Shown here in pieces: positions 16,363 through 25,224 of a stretch of DNA of 44,574 bases; positions within the stretch are counted from its first letter, which is position 1; each line of letters starts with the position of its first letter. Location of the stretch: positions 1-44,574 of the forward strand of contig NZ_JACICA010000014.1 of the NCBI RefSeq assembly GCF_014195585.1, read 5' to 3'. The notes beneath the pieces were generated by a model that was not told the DNA's origin, ran no database searches, and was given only the letters and a program-made list of their open reading frames with translations. The stretch is from Alloprevotella rava (lineage in GTDB: Bacteria; Bacteroidota; Bacteroidia; Bacteroidales; Bacteroidaceae). A program made the position numbers and the translations under genes.

Positions 16363-19326
16363 CTACATTCGCTTCTGCTTGTTGTAAGGGCATAAATCAA
16401 TGGTGAGTTCCTTGAGTTGCTCCTCTGATAGGTGCATATTTTCCAATAGGTTTAAGAGTTCCTCTTGGCGGGGTTGCCCCAGTGTCATGCGATACAAGGC
16501 GAGCACTTTGATGAGGCGTTGGAATTTGTATCTGTCGCGACTGAGCGGATAGAGCGGCACTATTCGTTCGATCTCTTCGAGCTTTTCGCGCTGTTTGCTG
16601 GTTAATTGCTCCGTCGGTAAGCACCAGTAGGGCACAATGTCGGAAAAAGAGCCTTTCAATTCGGCATATCCCATAGCGAAGAGTTCGTCCCAAGTGTGGA
16701 AAGTTTCATTGCTGTATAGCTTTGCCACATTTCTGCGGATGGCTAAACATTTGTAGCGGTTGATGCGGCCTTCGCGCTGTTCGAGGTCAACAGGGTTTGA
16801 GGGAAGATTCCAATGCACTATCTTGCGAGCGTACCAATGGAAGTCCAATCCTTCTTGCCCAATGGACGTGCTGGAGAGGACGAAGGGACGGAAAGGCGAG
16901 TTGAAAGCCATGCGAATGTTTTTGGAGCGCGCCACGGATTTGTCTGTGATGGTCTTGTCGATAAACGGAATGGCAAAGTGGCAGCGCATCTGTTGTTTTT
17001 TCTCCTCCTTGCCCAATGAGTTCTTGGTGTCGATGCTCAGATTGCTGGTGCCGATGATCGAATCAGTGATGCTTTCGCCCAAGAAGTTGGTTTCTACCAT
17101 GTGGGCATACTCATCAAGCACAGCTTGCAAGTTGCCCACGGCGCAGTAATCGAGTACGGACTCGTAGTAGTCCTCCTCGCTTTTTTTGCTGTATAAAACA
17201 TCAATGATGGCAGCACTTTCGGGTTTGTTGAAAACCGAAATAACGGCTTTCGCCACCCGTTGGGCGTCGTCTTTATTATTTGATTGTCGGTAGGCGCAGA
17301 CAGCCGGCGAGGCGATGGCAATATTTGTCAGAACATCAAAGGCGTTGAGCGGTATGTAGAGATTGGTCACGTCTTCGGGTGTCTCCCCATCGAGAATTTT
17401 CATGATAGAGAGAATGATTCTGGCATTGTTTCGCCCACGCTGTGGCAGAGAACGGAGCAGTTCGTGTTCAACCAATTTTTGTTGAATCCTTTGCTTGATT
17501 TCTTTTCGAATGGTGGAAAGTTCTTCGCCGTAGAAATCGGCAGGGGAGAAGACAGAAGCCAGTGTTTGGCAAGGATATTCTAAAAGACTATCGGCCTTCA
17601 AACGATTCTCACCATAACGATTCTTCTTCTGGGCGGTATAACGTATTTGCTTATCGCTTTCTCTCAATTTTCCAAAGGTGTAAAGCTCTTCGTAGTAGGA
17701 AAGCATCACGGAAATCATTCTGGGTACCATTTCCCAGGAGGAAAAGAGCAGGACTTTGGAGAAACTTTTGGCTTCGTCAGTCTCAAAAAGTCCTCCCGCT
17801 TTGTAGTAGGGATAGGAAGCCGGAACCCACAACAAGAATTGTGTTTTCTTTTCGCCGTGTGCTCCGAAAATGAGGTCGTGGAGATATTTCAGTTTGCCGC
17901 TGCCAGCTTTTATAGGCCTATATTTGTTGATGGCCGACTTGGAGAGCAGCAGCGTATCCATCTTGTGATGTTTTTTTGCATCAGATTGTTGTAGAGCCTT
18001 CACTATTTTCTCCTTCAGTTTGTATTTGTCGATGAAGGAAAGCAAATATGGCGAAGATTTGATGTACTCCATCGGAACATTTCCCAGACGAGTGTTAGGA
18101 TTCTCTTCTGAGAGGCAATCCATCAGCTTTTGGCATTCAGCAAAGGAAAGAATGTCCTCAGGAAGAACCTGCACATCTTTCACCTGATCATCATTGATGA
18201 TGCCTCTATTGAAACGCTCCGTGCGGCACATAACACTGTATAGTTGTTCTTCTGCTGAGTTTTTTGCAGCTATAAGCGGTTGCAAATTGACCACATCGGT
18301 TCGTTTTAGCGTGGCAGAATAGTTTTGCCAAATTAGCTGAAACTGGTTTGTCTTGTCTTTGGTAGCAAAGAGGAAATCCATCACTTTCAGGAAGTCGTTA
18401 TAATGCTCGTCCTTGCCGTCAGTGTTGAGTTCTTCGAGTGTAGAATAAGGTTTGTAGGGAGTGGCCGAAAGCAGCAGAATCTTCGTGTTGGAGCGTTTGT
18501 CGTCGAAGAACTTGTTTGCCAGCATAGATTGTTCGTCCTCGCCTTGTTCCAGGAGCGAGTTGAAGCGTTGAAACTCATCCATCACAACCAAATCGGGATC
18601 GAGCATATCAATGCTAATCTCTGCAAAAATGCGGCGCAGCGTGTTGATGATGGAAGAGCGTTGTTGATAGTCGCAACCATTTTGGGCGAACTCCAAGAGT
18701 TGGTTCGCCGTTTCGTTGGAGAGCTTTGTTTGTAGTTTTTTATGGATCTCTTGTAGATAGTCCTCTCCACATTGTTGGATGGAGGAGTTGTAGCTATTGA
18801 TAAGTTCTTGCCAATGTTTTACGCCACAACTGAGAAATTTCTGCACTTCACTTTTATGGACAGTAAAGCAATCCATCCGGCACAAGATATTACAAATCAA
18901 AGCGCGTTCTTTGGCTATGCCTTGCGCACTATAGAAGCGGAAAGAGGTGGAGGGTGTGAGCGGAATGATGGATTCGGGCATATTCCCCTCGTCCTGTTGC
19001 TGAGCAATGCGCTTTTCGGCTAACTTGATGTGGAGGTGCTGCATAGAAAGCCGGCTATCGCTGATGCTCATGCAGTTGTCAATGCCTAATTTCTTTATGT
19101 TTTGGTCGGCTATGTTTGCATTAGAACAGATATAGACCACTTTGAAGAAATCATCGTTCATCTCCTTGTGCCACTCTCTCACCAGCTGGATGACCTGTCG
19201 GGCAACAAAGGTTTTGCCCAATCCCACTTCATCGGCCAACAACACACGGCGATGCCCCAATTTTTTATAGATGTGGAGAATGCGTTCGGCAGTGGCGCGC
19301 TGGAAATCTTTTATGTCTTGGCTCAT
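16363..19326 (-). CDS. SNF2/DEAD-like helicase of a three-gene DUF6361-PLD-helicase operon
   Basis: This 987-residue superfamily 2 ATPase has motif I LADEVGLGKTF (30-40), motif II DEFQ (250-253), motif III SATP (287-290), and near residues 810-855 the motif V/VI region STSIGQEGLDFH...LEQREGRINRY. The DEFQ box and EVGLGKT resemble helicases paired with PLD nucleases or DISARM-like proteins. A long insert separates the two RecA-like halves. Expected role is ATP-driven translocation on nucleic acid feeding or gating a nuclease. Its ATG overlaps the end of the PLD-like gene by 4 bases, so translation is coupled and the proteins probably act together. It is the last gene of the operon. Confidence 0.85.
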   Translation of the reverse strand: MSQDIKDFQRATAERILHIYKKLGHRRVLLADEVGLGKTFVARQVIQLVREWHKEMNDDFFKVVYICSNANIADQNIKKLGIDNCMSISDSRLSMQHLHIKLAEKRIAQQQDEGNMPESIIPLTPSTSFRFYSAQGIAKERALICNILCRMDCFTVHKSEVQKFLSCGVKHWQELINSYNSSIQQCGEDYLQEIHKKLQTKLSNETANQLLEFAQNGCDYQQRSSIINTLRRIFAEISIDMLDPDLVVMDEFQRFNSLLEQGEDEQSMLANKFFDDKRSNTKILLLSATPYKPYSTLEELNTDGKDEHYNDFLKVMDFLFATKDKTNQFQLIWQNYSATLKRTDVVNLQPLIAAKNSAEEQLYSVMCRTERFNRGIINDDQVKDVQVLPEDILSFAECQKLMDCLSEENPNTRLGNVPMEYIKSSPYLLSFIDKYKLKEKIVKALQQSDAKKHHKMDTLLLSKSAINKYRPIKAGSGKLKYLHDLIFGAHGEKKTQFLLWVPASYPYYKAGGLFETDEAKSFSKVLLFSSWEMVPRMISVMLSYYEELYTFGKLRESDKQIRYTAQKKNRYGENRLKADSLLEYPCQTLASVFSPADFYGEELSTIRKEIKQRIQQKLVEHELLRSLPQRGRNNARIILSIMKILDGETPEDVTNLYIPLNAFDVLTNIAIASPAVCAYRQSNNKDDAQRVAKAVISVFNKPESAAIIDVLYSKKSEEDYYESVLDYCAVGNLQAVLDEYAHMVETNFLGESITDSIIGTSNLSIDTKNSLGKEEKKQQMRCHFAIPFIDKTITDKSVARSKNIRMAFNSPFRPFVLSSTSIGQEGLDFHWYARKIVHWNLPSNPVDLEQREGRINRYKCLAIRRNVAKLYSNETFHTWDELFAMGYAELKGSFSDIVPYWCLPTEQLTSKQREKLEEIERIVPLYPLSRDRYKFQRLIKVLALYRMTLGQPRQEELLNLLENMHLSEEQLKELTIDLCPYNKQKRM

Positions 19327-21107
19327 AAGCGTTTGATCTGTTTGAGAACTTTTTCGAACGTGTCGTACATCTCTTTGAAATTCTCTGGGCGCACGTTTTC
19401 TTCTGCTTTATCGAGGAGTTGCCGAATGGCAGCGATACGGTCGGGGTTGGTGTAGGATTTTCTAACCATATCTTCATAGAGAGAAGTGCAGATTATTTGT
19501 TCCAAGGAGGAAGCTTTGTCGCTGTCGTTTTCTTTTTCCAACAGCTGAGTCTCCACGATGTATTGTTCTATGTCGTCGGTGAGCATGAAGGAAAGATAGT
19601 TGATAAACTTTGTCTTGGTGTTGATAATAGAGCGGAAAATAGCCTTGTCTCGTTCTTCTGTTGGCATTCTTTCTGTTGGAATCTTTATCACACGGCGTAA
19701 GTCACCAGTTTGGATGACATAGAACTCGGTGAGCATAGCCAGCTCCAAATCTGTAAATACCATTCCATCAGCTAAGTTTGATTCTATCCCTTCGCAGCCT
19801 AATGGATAGAGTGAAAGGGACTGTTTGGGGAGTTGGCTTTGGCAGCAGTGAATGGTGATGGAGTAAAGAGATTCGCATAAATTGACTTCTGCTTTTTGTA
19901 TGGCAGCAATGGCAGTGCGCAGTACCATTTCGTTGGGTACGTCTTCCTTAGTTATATCATCTTCAGGGATTGCTACCACCTCTTCAAACATACATTCATC
20001 GCTGTCGTTGATAAGTTCGCTGCGAAACTTATCGTAAGATGTTTTATAGGGAGAAAACTGCAATTGGAGTAAGAATTCAACATTGCGCCCAAAACCATTT
20101 GTTGTGGCATTGGTAGAACCAAGATAGAGGCGGTTATAGCTTTGGTTGCCTTCTTGAGAGCGAATGAAATACACTTTTTCGTGTAAGTCTACTATCACAT
20201 CTTTTTCCACTTTGTCCGTTAGCACCTCCTTTGGAGCATAGACGCCATGGTTGAACATTTGCATCATTTCTGGCTTGATGGAAGAGTGTCTTGTGATCAA
20301 AGTCTTTTTTGCATTGGGAGTACAGCTCACCATTTTCTGGAGTATGTTGTGGTCTACAAAAGGAGATATGATGAGCATCTCTGCCGCATGCTTCAAGATG
20401 TTTTGCTCTAAGCATTCTGTGGTTCCATCGTGCTGGGAGATACCCATAGGAAAGAAGTTATAATCTTCAAAAGGAGAGTTCTCTAAATTGAATCTTTCGA
20501 TGTAACGAATGTCTTCGCAAATGGCTTTTATTTTCTTCTCCATCGTAGGGCCATCGACTTCAGCGATGAGCCATGTGAGGAAGTCGGCAAGTGGGGCGTG
20601 TTTTTCCTGTGCCTTCTCAGTGGCAGGTTCCGTTTCGATTTTTCCAACCATTTCGCACACTACATCCAAATCGTGCGAACAGGTTAGATTGCGCGAGAGT
20701 ACTACCAGCTTAATTTGCTTTTCGCCCGTTTCGGGATTTGTTTCTTTGATGACCCACAGTTTCGGGTGGAAGTTGATGTAGCCATGACCATTAGCGGGCA
20801 ATGTCACTTGCACAACGCTGCGCTCCAGGAGTGAGTATAATTTGGAGTTGGCTGGTGGTACTGCAATGCACCCTGCATTACAGAACACAGCAAATTTATC
20901 CGCGGAGCGGTTGATGGTTTCTAAAATGAAGTGTGGTGAGCGCATGGTGTCCTCGGTCAAGTCTACCATGGTTCCCAACATGAAGGGAACCGAAAGCAGC
21001 GTAGGCATATCCAGACTATAAGTGGTACAGATTGCATAATCCACTACAAAGCCATCGCTCTGCATCACTTCGGTATAGACAATATCATTCCATAAAGTAT
21101 CCGTCAT
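19323..21107 (-). CDS. Phospholipase-D-like protein with two HxK half-sites
   Basis: This 594-residue protein has two PLD-type half-sites. The first is FHPKLWVI with H114 and K116, followed by LSRNLTCSHD. The second is DLHEKVYFI with H309 and K311, followed by GSTNATTNGFGRN (from 330). LIISPFVD at about 245 is a typical strand before the second half. Two half-sites fit one complete active site, as in PLD-family nucleases. The C-terminal 200 residues are unassigned. It overlaps both neighbours by 4 bases. In the context of a helicase and DUF6361 it is most simply read as the nuclease of the set; phospholipase activity is not implied by the fold name. Confidence 0.8.
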   Translation of the reverse strand: MTDTLWNDIVYTEVMQSDGFVVDYAICTTYSLDMPTLLSVPFMLGTMVDLTEDTMRSPHFILETINRSADKFAVFCNAGCIAVPPANSKLYSLLERSVVQVTLPANGHGYINFHPKLWVIKETNPETGEKQIKLVVLSRNLTCSHDLDVVCEMVGKIETEPATEKAQEKHAPLADFLTWLIAEVDGPTMEKKIKAICEDIRYIERFNLENSPFEDYNFFPMGISQHDGTTECLEQNILKHAAEMLIISPFVDHNILQKMVSCTPNAKKTLITRHSSIKPEMMQMFNHGVYAPKEVLTDKVEKDVIVDLHEKVYFIRSQEGNQSYNRLYLGSTNATTNGFGRNVEFLLQLQFSPYKTSYDKFRSELINDSDECMFEEVVAIPEDDITKEDVPNEMVLRTAIAAIQKAEVNLCESLYSITIHCCQSQLPKQSLSLYPLGCEGIESNLADGMVFTDLELAMLTEFYVIQTGDLRRVIKIPTERMPTEERDKAIFRSIINTKTKFINYLSFMLTDDIEQYIVETQLLEKENDSDKASSLEQIICTSLYEDMVRKSYTNPDRIAAIRQLLDKAEENVRPENFKEMYDTFEKVLKQIKRL

Positions 21108-22279
21108 GGTTTTGTGTCTTTTCTTAGTTCATCCGCAAAAACTTTTACTGTTTCCCATCGATAGGAAAGTTTGTAAAAGTGGATGCGTTTTTTCGGGTTG
21201 TAGGTGTAAGCAGGATTTTCTATTTTTCGGCGCGATTTCTTGACGTCCTTCTCACGCTTGATAATGAGTTGGTCCAAGGCGCCTCCCACTTGCGTGTCGT
21301 TGGCAAAGAGTTGTTCCGTAATGTTTTTGCAAAATCTCTTACTGCTATTCTCACTGATGGTTATAGCATTTAGAACCTTGTCGATATCTGTGCCGCTATT
21401 GCGAAATTCCGCGAGCTTCTCCTCAAAGAGCGTGCGCAATTCTTCGTCTTGATATTGAGAGAAAATATAGTTGTAGCGAATATGTATCATGTACATAAAG
21501 TCGGCGAAGCGCCTTGCTAAGTCTTGAGTTTCTGCTAAATCTGCGGGAAGAAGAGCGGGTGGGATTTGCTCAAAAGTTTCAGCTATCGGGAAATCTGGAT
21601 TGTCCACAATGTAGCGCAACAAAGAGTTTTTGCACTCTTTGGCATTAAGAATATGGTCGACAATAAAAGCTTTATCCTCCGCAGTGAGGTCTAAAGAACA
21701 CCGCTGCGTGAAATCATAATCAACATTGGGGAAGGAGCAGAACTGAAAGAAATTGGGCTTTTCTCCCGTGTCATTATTCGTATCTTCATCCTCGCTCTTG
21801 ATAGCTTTTGGTTCATTGTGAAGAGCTTTTGAAGCCGAATAGATAAGCTCGTGCAACTGCGGGCTGCGTAGGATTTCAAAAGTTTGCAATCCCGAATTGT
21901 AGATGTATGCAGGATCGTATTTCACATAGCTGTTCGAATTCTTATTGATCATATCGCTCCCCGTAATGCCCCGTTTGTCTGTGCTCCCTTCATATAGGTT
22001 TTTGGTCATAATTCGCTCCAGTCGTACTATCTCTGCTTTCACTTCATTGGGGCGATTGTAGCGTTTCTCCGTAGCTTTGCGATAGAGCTGCGGCATGAGC
22101 GAAAAGTATTTTATATGTTTTTGCAGGGTGGATACACCTGGAAACATCTTGTCGGCAAAAGCTTCTCGAATACGCCCAATACCCAGTTCCTCAAGTGCGA
22201 CAGACTCCGAAGTCATCTTCAAAACTTGCAATACCCGAGCCTGTTCTTCTTTGTTGCTGTGTATATATCCTAGTTTCAT
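21104..22279 (-). CDS. DUF6361 family protein, first gene of the operon
   Basis: This 391-residue protein begins with the pattern I recall for DUF6361: an N-terminal GYIHSNKEEQ, then LEELGIGRIREAFADKMFPGVSTLQ followed by KYFSLMPQLY (about 30-66; relatives read DELGIG-IRDAFAD-LFPG-ST). The motif suggests target or partner recognition, but no function is known to me. There is no signal peptide or transmembrane segment. It opens a three-gene operon with 4-base overlaps throughout. A short palindrome (22296-22311, GTGTTTT-AA-AAAACAC) lies 17-32 bases upstream of the start and could be an operator. The gene set sits between conserved genes and is a likely defence islet (inference). Confidence 0.7.
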   Translation of the reverse strand: MKLGYIHSNKEEQARVLQVLKMTSESVALEELGIGRIREAFADKMFPGVSTLQKHIKYFSLMPQLYRKATEKRYNRPNEVKAEIVRLERIMTKNLYEGSTDKRGITGSDMINKNSNSYVKYDPAYIYNSGLQTFEILRSPQLHELIYSASKALHNEPKAIKSEDEDTNNDTGEKPNFFQFCSFPNVDYDFTQRCSLDLTAEDKAFIVDHILNAKECKNSLLRYIVDNPDFPIAETFEQIPPALLPADLAETQDLARRFADFMYMIHIRYNYIFSQYQDEELRTLFEEKLAEFRNSGTDIDKVLNAITISENSSKRFCKNITEQLFANDTQVGGALDQLIIKREKDVKKSRRKIENPAYTYNPKKRIHFYKLSYRWETVKVFADELRKDTKP

Positions 22280-22356
22280 TGTGTTTTTCGTAGTAGTGTT
22301 TTAAAAAACACCTCAAATCTTTTCTTTCGGGGCGTCTCTTTCGGGAGCGTAGACTT

Positions 22357-23070
22357 CTATTCAAAATAGAAGCAGAGGGAGATCATGTTGAAAGTGGCAC
22401 GGTCAACGCTTTGCGTGAAGAGGTATTGTGAAGAATCGGTCAAGTCAGGACGATTCTTACGGAGAATATTGTTGAGGCCGAAGCTGAATTTTAGTTCGGG
22501 GATGAGCTTGAAGTAGGGGAGGTAGAGGTCGCAACCGAGACCTATTTCAAGGGTCGTGGTGTAGGGCGTGGAGCGAAGCAGTGTTTGTTTGCCGCTCGTG
22601 AGGTCGTACATGGGAGCAATTCCGGCAATCACGTAGGGGCGGTAGTTGTTGAAGCGGGGGCCGGATACTTTTAGGTCGATGGGCATTCCGATATAGCAGG
22701 ACTTCATGTCTTGTGTCTTGATTTCTCCATCGGCGAGGTTGCGGAATTTGATGTGTTTCGAACCGAAATGGAGTCCCGGACTGAGGCGCAGGTTTAGCCA
22801 AGTGGTCAGTTTCCAATCGCCCAAGATGCCCACGCTGAAGCCGAAGTTCTGCCCATCGTTTTCCGCCGTCCATTGTGCTCCAGAATTGGGGTCGATGTGG
22901 CCGCTATTTTGCAGTTTTATACCTTGATCGTGAACGCCAACGAAGAAACCGTAATGGAATTGCCGCTCATCGATATAGGGCTTGTTCTGAATTTTACGCT
23001 CTTGAGCGATGCCATTCATGGCGAACAGCATAGCGAGCAGTAGGCAATATATGTGTTTGAGTGGAGTCAT
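22357..23070 (-). CDS. porT: PorT-like outer membrane beta-barrel protein
   Basis: This 237-residue protein has a signal peptide ending at GIAQ (about residue 22), an N-terminal YIDERQFHYGFFVGVHDQG stretch, and alternating barrel strands ending in CFYFE. The order, with FGFSVGILGDWKLTTWLNLRLSPGLHFG, SCYIGMPIDLKVSG, RPYVIAGIAP and LIPELKFSFGLNNIL, matches PorT/SprT of the type IX secretion and gliding machinery. In Porphyromonas PorT is needed for export of gingipains. If right, the cell has a type IX system. A generic porin-family protein is the alternative. Confidence 0.7.
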   Translation of the reverse strand: MTPLKHIYCLLLAMLFAMNGIAQERKIQNKPYIDERQFHYGFFVGVHDQGIKLQNSGHIDPNSGAQWTAENDGQNFGFSVGILGDWKLTTWLNLRLSPGLHFGSKHIKFRNLADGEIKTQDMKSCYIGMPIDLKVSGPRFNNYRPYVIAGIAPMYDLTSGKQTLLRSTPYTTTLEIGLGCDLYLPYFKLIPELKFSFGLNNILRKNRPDLTDSSQYLFTQSVDRATFNMISLCFYFE

Positions 23071-23205
23071 ATCTCTAAACTTAACGGCGGGTCGCGGTAT
23101 TTATTGTGTATGCTCTGCCCTTCTAGAATGTGTAGTTTGAAACGCACTGTTCCTAATCAGAAAGGAATATGAGAAGAAGAACGGTATGCTTTTGTAGTGG
23201 CGCGA

Positions 23206-23247
23206 TAAAAAAGAACGGCTCCAAGTCCATATTCGACTTGAGCCGTT
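23206..23247 (-). terminator. Terminator of the ferredoxin gene
   Basis: On the minus strand AACGGCTCAAGTC (23247-23235) pairs with GACTTGGAGCCGTT (23227-23214) with one bulged base, followed by CTTTTTTA. It begins 29 bases beyond the ferredoxin stop codon. Confidence 0.85.
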
Positions 23248-23275
23248 GAGTCTGTTGTTTTGTTGAAACAGAGGA

Positions 23276-23446
23276 TTACTCGCCTGGAGCGATTGCGCCT
23301 GATGGGCAAACGTCTGCACAAGTACCGCAGTCAACACAAGAGTTAGGATCAATAGAGTAACGATCGCCTTCGGAAATTGCGCCGGAGGGACATTCGTCGA
23401 TGCAAGTTCCGCATGCAACGCAGTCTTCGCTAATTACATAAGCCAT
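23276..23446 (-). CDS. 2[4Fe-4S] bacterial ferredoxin
   Basis: This 56-residue protein starts MAYVISEDC and ends SGAIAPGE. It carries two CxxCxxCxxxCP motifs: CVACGTCIDECP and CVDCGTCADVCP, each followed by SGAI, binding two [4Fe-4S] clusters. It is a clostridial-type low-potential electron carrier, for example for pyruvate:ferredoxin oxidoreductase, as expected in an anaerobe. It has its own terminator and is a single-gene unit. Confidence 0.97.
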   Translation of the reverse strand: MAYVISEDCVACGTCIDECPSGAISEGDRYSIDPNSCVDCGTCADVCPSGAIAPGE

Positions 23447-23649
23447 AGTAGTGAGAAATTAAAAATTTAAATTGTTGTTATGTTATGTTTCCAAAAGGAA
23501 ATTGTTGCAAAGTTAGTGGTTCGCTCGAAACTCTCAAAACTTTTTCTGCTTTTTTATGATAGAAATGGTGCATAGTAGGCTTCTATCGGTAGGATGAGTC
23601 AGAGAAATATATTTTTTGCTCCTCGTATTTGTCGTTTTCCTACAAAATG

Positions 23650-23680
23650 TTTGCAGAGCAAGCGTTTTTAACTATTTTTG
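23650..23680 (+). promoter_or_regulatory. Promoter of the VTC/DUF4956 cluster
   Basis: TTTG (23650-23653) and TATTTTTG (23673-23680) are 19 bases apart, a full consensus match. Because it lies downstream of the upstream in-frame ATG at 23616, it fixes the first gene's start at the ATG at 23718. Confidence 0.75.
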
Positions 23681-23717
23681 CGACTTGAATACACATCCGC
23701 ATATATGTAGGAATGTT

Positions 23718-24518
23718 ATGACAGACAACCAGACACAAAAGCTAAAGAGTATTGTGCAGACCATGTCGCCTATTTCTCTGGAAGAAATGTCTTCAATACG
23801 GCTTATGAAGCGTATGGACCAAAAATTTGTGACCGATGTGGATACGCTGATATGCCTGCTCGGTCGGCTCCATGAGGACTATTTCTGTCAGGAAGTGAAG
23901 GGGCTGCGCATCTCTTCGTATCGCACGGTGTATTGGGATGAACCTAACGAACATCCCCTCTATCATACGCACGAAACGGGCCACTTGCCGCGCATGAAGG
24001 TGAGGGCGCGAACCTATGTGGAATCAGATCTGTCATTTTTAGAAATAAAAAAGAAAAACAATCACGGCAAGACGCGCAAAAAACGAATAAAAGTACCCTC
24101 CATTCAAGCTGTTGCAGAAGGGGGCGTTGGGGAGGAATTTCTCAACGAGCAAACGGGGCTCTCATTTGCCAATCTTGCTCCTTCCGTAGGAAATCATTTT
24201 CATCGCATTACGCTGGTGAACCGCGCGAAGACGGAGCGACTAACAATAGATTTCAACTTGCACCTGGAAAATTTTGAAACGCAACGCCGAGCGGCTCTTG
24301 AGAACGTTGCCGTCATAGAGCTCAAACGCGATGGCCGAGTGCCTTCGCCCGTGCTTGACCACCTTCTCCATTTGCGCATCAAGCCCAGCGGCTTTAGCAA
24401 ATACTGCATCGGTTCGGCACTGACTAATGATGCCTTGCGGAAAAACCTCATCAAAGAAAAACTACACACTATTCAGCGCATCGCTATGCGGAAGGCTGAA
24501 GACAATCCAATGAAATAA
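23718..24518 (+). CDS. VTC-domain polyphosphate polymerase-like protein
   Basis: This 266-residue cytoplasmic protein has the VTC tunnel fold known from yeast Vtc4, which makes polyphosphate from ATP. Expected basic and acidic tunnel residues are visible: MKRMDQKFVTD (an R-x-x-x-K-x-x substrate strand), YRTVYWDEP, RMKVRARTY, SFLEIKKKNNHGKTRKKRI and, near the end, AVIELKRDGRVPSPV. In bacteria this domain often neighbours DUF4956, as here 13 bases downstream. It heads a five-gene operon. Whether it makes polyphosphate, or another polymer or modification linked to the surface proteins downstream, is unknown. Confidence 0.87.
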   Translation: MTDNQTQKLKSIVQTMSPISLEEMSSIRLMKRMDQKFVTDVDTLICLLGRLHEDYFCQEVKGLRISSYRTVYWDEPNEHPLYHTHETGHLPRMKVRARTYVESDLSFLEIKKKNNHGKTRKKRIKVPSIQAVAEGGVGEEFLNEQTGLSFANLAPSVGNHFHRITLVNRAKTERLTIDFNLHLENFETQRRAALENVAVIELKRDGRVPSPVLDHLLHLRIKPSGFSKYCIGSALTNDALRKNLIKEKLHTIQRIAMRKAEDNPMK

Positions 24519-24531
24519 ATTTACAAATAGC

Positions 24532-25224
24532 ATGACTCTTTTAACTAATATCTCCGAGCTTCTGCGCCCTCTCTCCCCTGACGAAACCTTTGAAGGGATT
24601 GAACTCATCAAATTGTGCCTTAGCTTTGGCCTTAATTTCTTGATGGTGTGGATTATCTGCCATTTCCTCTACTATCCAAAAGGCCGCCGCCGCGACTACT
24701 ACTTCACGTTTATCCTCCTGAGCGTTGCCATCTTCATGATGATCTATCTGATGAATGGATCGCAGATGGAGATTGGTGCAGCATTGGGACTTTTCGCCGT
24801 ATTCGGTATTTTGCGCTACCGCACGGAGAGTGTACCCATTCGCGAGATGACCTATCTTTTCTATCTCGTTGCAATCTCCGTGGTGAATGGCTCTACTGAC
24901 CACATGGACCTCTTGGAGAAGCTCATGGCAAACGTAATCTTCCTCAGTGTGGTATGGGGGGCAGAGCGTTTTGCTTTGCAGCGGAAAGTGGGATGCAAGT
25001 ATGTAAAATACGACAATATCAAACTCATCACGCCCGACAAGAGCCAAGAGCTCAAGGCCGATTTGGAAGAGCGTCTTGGCGTAAAGGTTCAGCGTGTGGA
25101 GGTGGGGGCTGTGGATTTCATCAAAGATATGACCATGCTCCGAGTCTATTATATTGACAACTCCAACCGCTTAAAGACAGTGGATCACATGACCAACCTC
25201 AAAGACGACAATGCGTTTGAATAA
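24532..25224 (+). CDS. DUF4956 membrane protein
   Basis: This 230-residue protein has about four or five N-terminal membrane spans (near 27-47, 54-74, 80-95, 106-124, 130-146) followed by a cytoplasmic domain (about 155-230; LITPDKSQELKADLEERLG, a ferredoxin-like-fold pattern). The GLFAVFGILRYRTESVPIREMTYLF segment, with its Arg and Glu near the membrane, is the DUF4956 hallmark. The family commonly accompanies VTC-domain proteins; a role in moving or regulating the VTC product across the membrane is a reasonable guess, not shown. It overlaps the next gene by 14 bases. Confidence 0.88.
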   Translation: MTLLTNISELLRPLSPDETFEGIELIKLCLSFGLNFLMVWIICHFLYYPKGRRRDYYFTFILLSVAIFMMIYLMNGSQMEIGAALGLFAVFGILRYRTESVPIREMTYLFYLVAISVVNGSTDHMDLLEKLMANVIFLSVVWGAERFALQRKVGCKYVKYDNIKLITPDKSQELKADLEERLGVKVQRVEVGAVDFIKDMTMLRVYYIDNSNRLKTVDHMTNLKDDNAFE

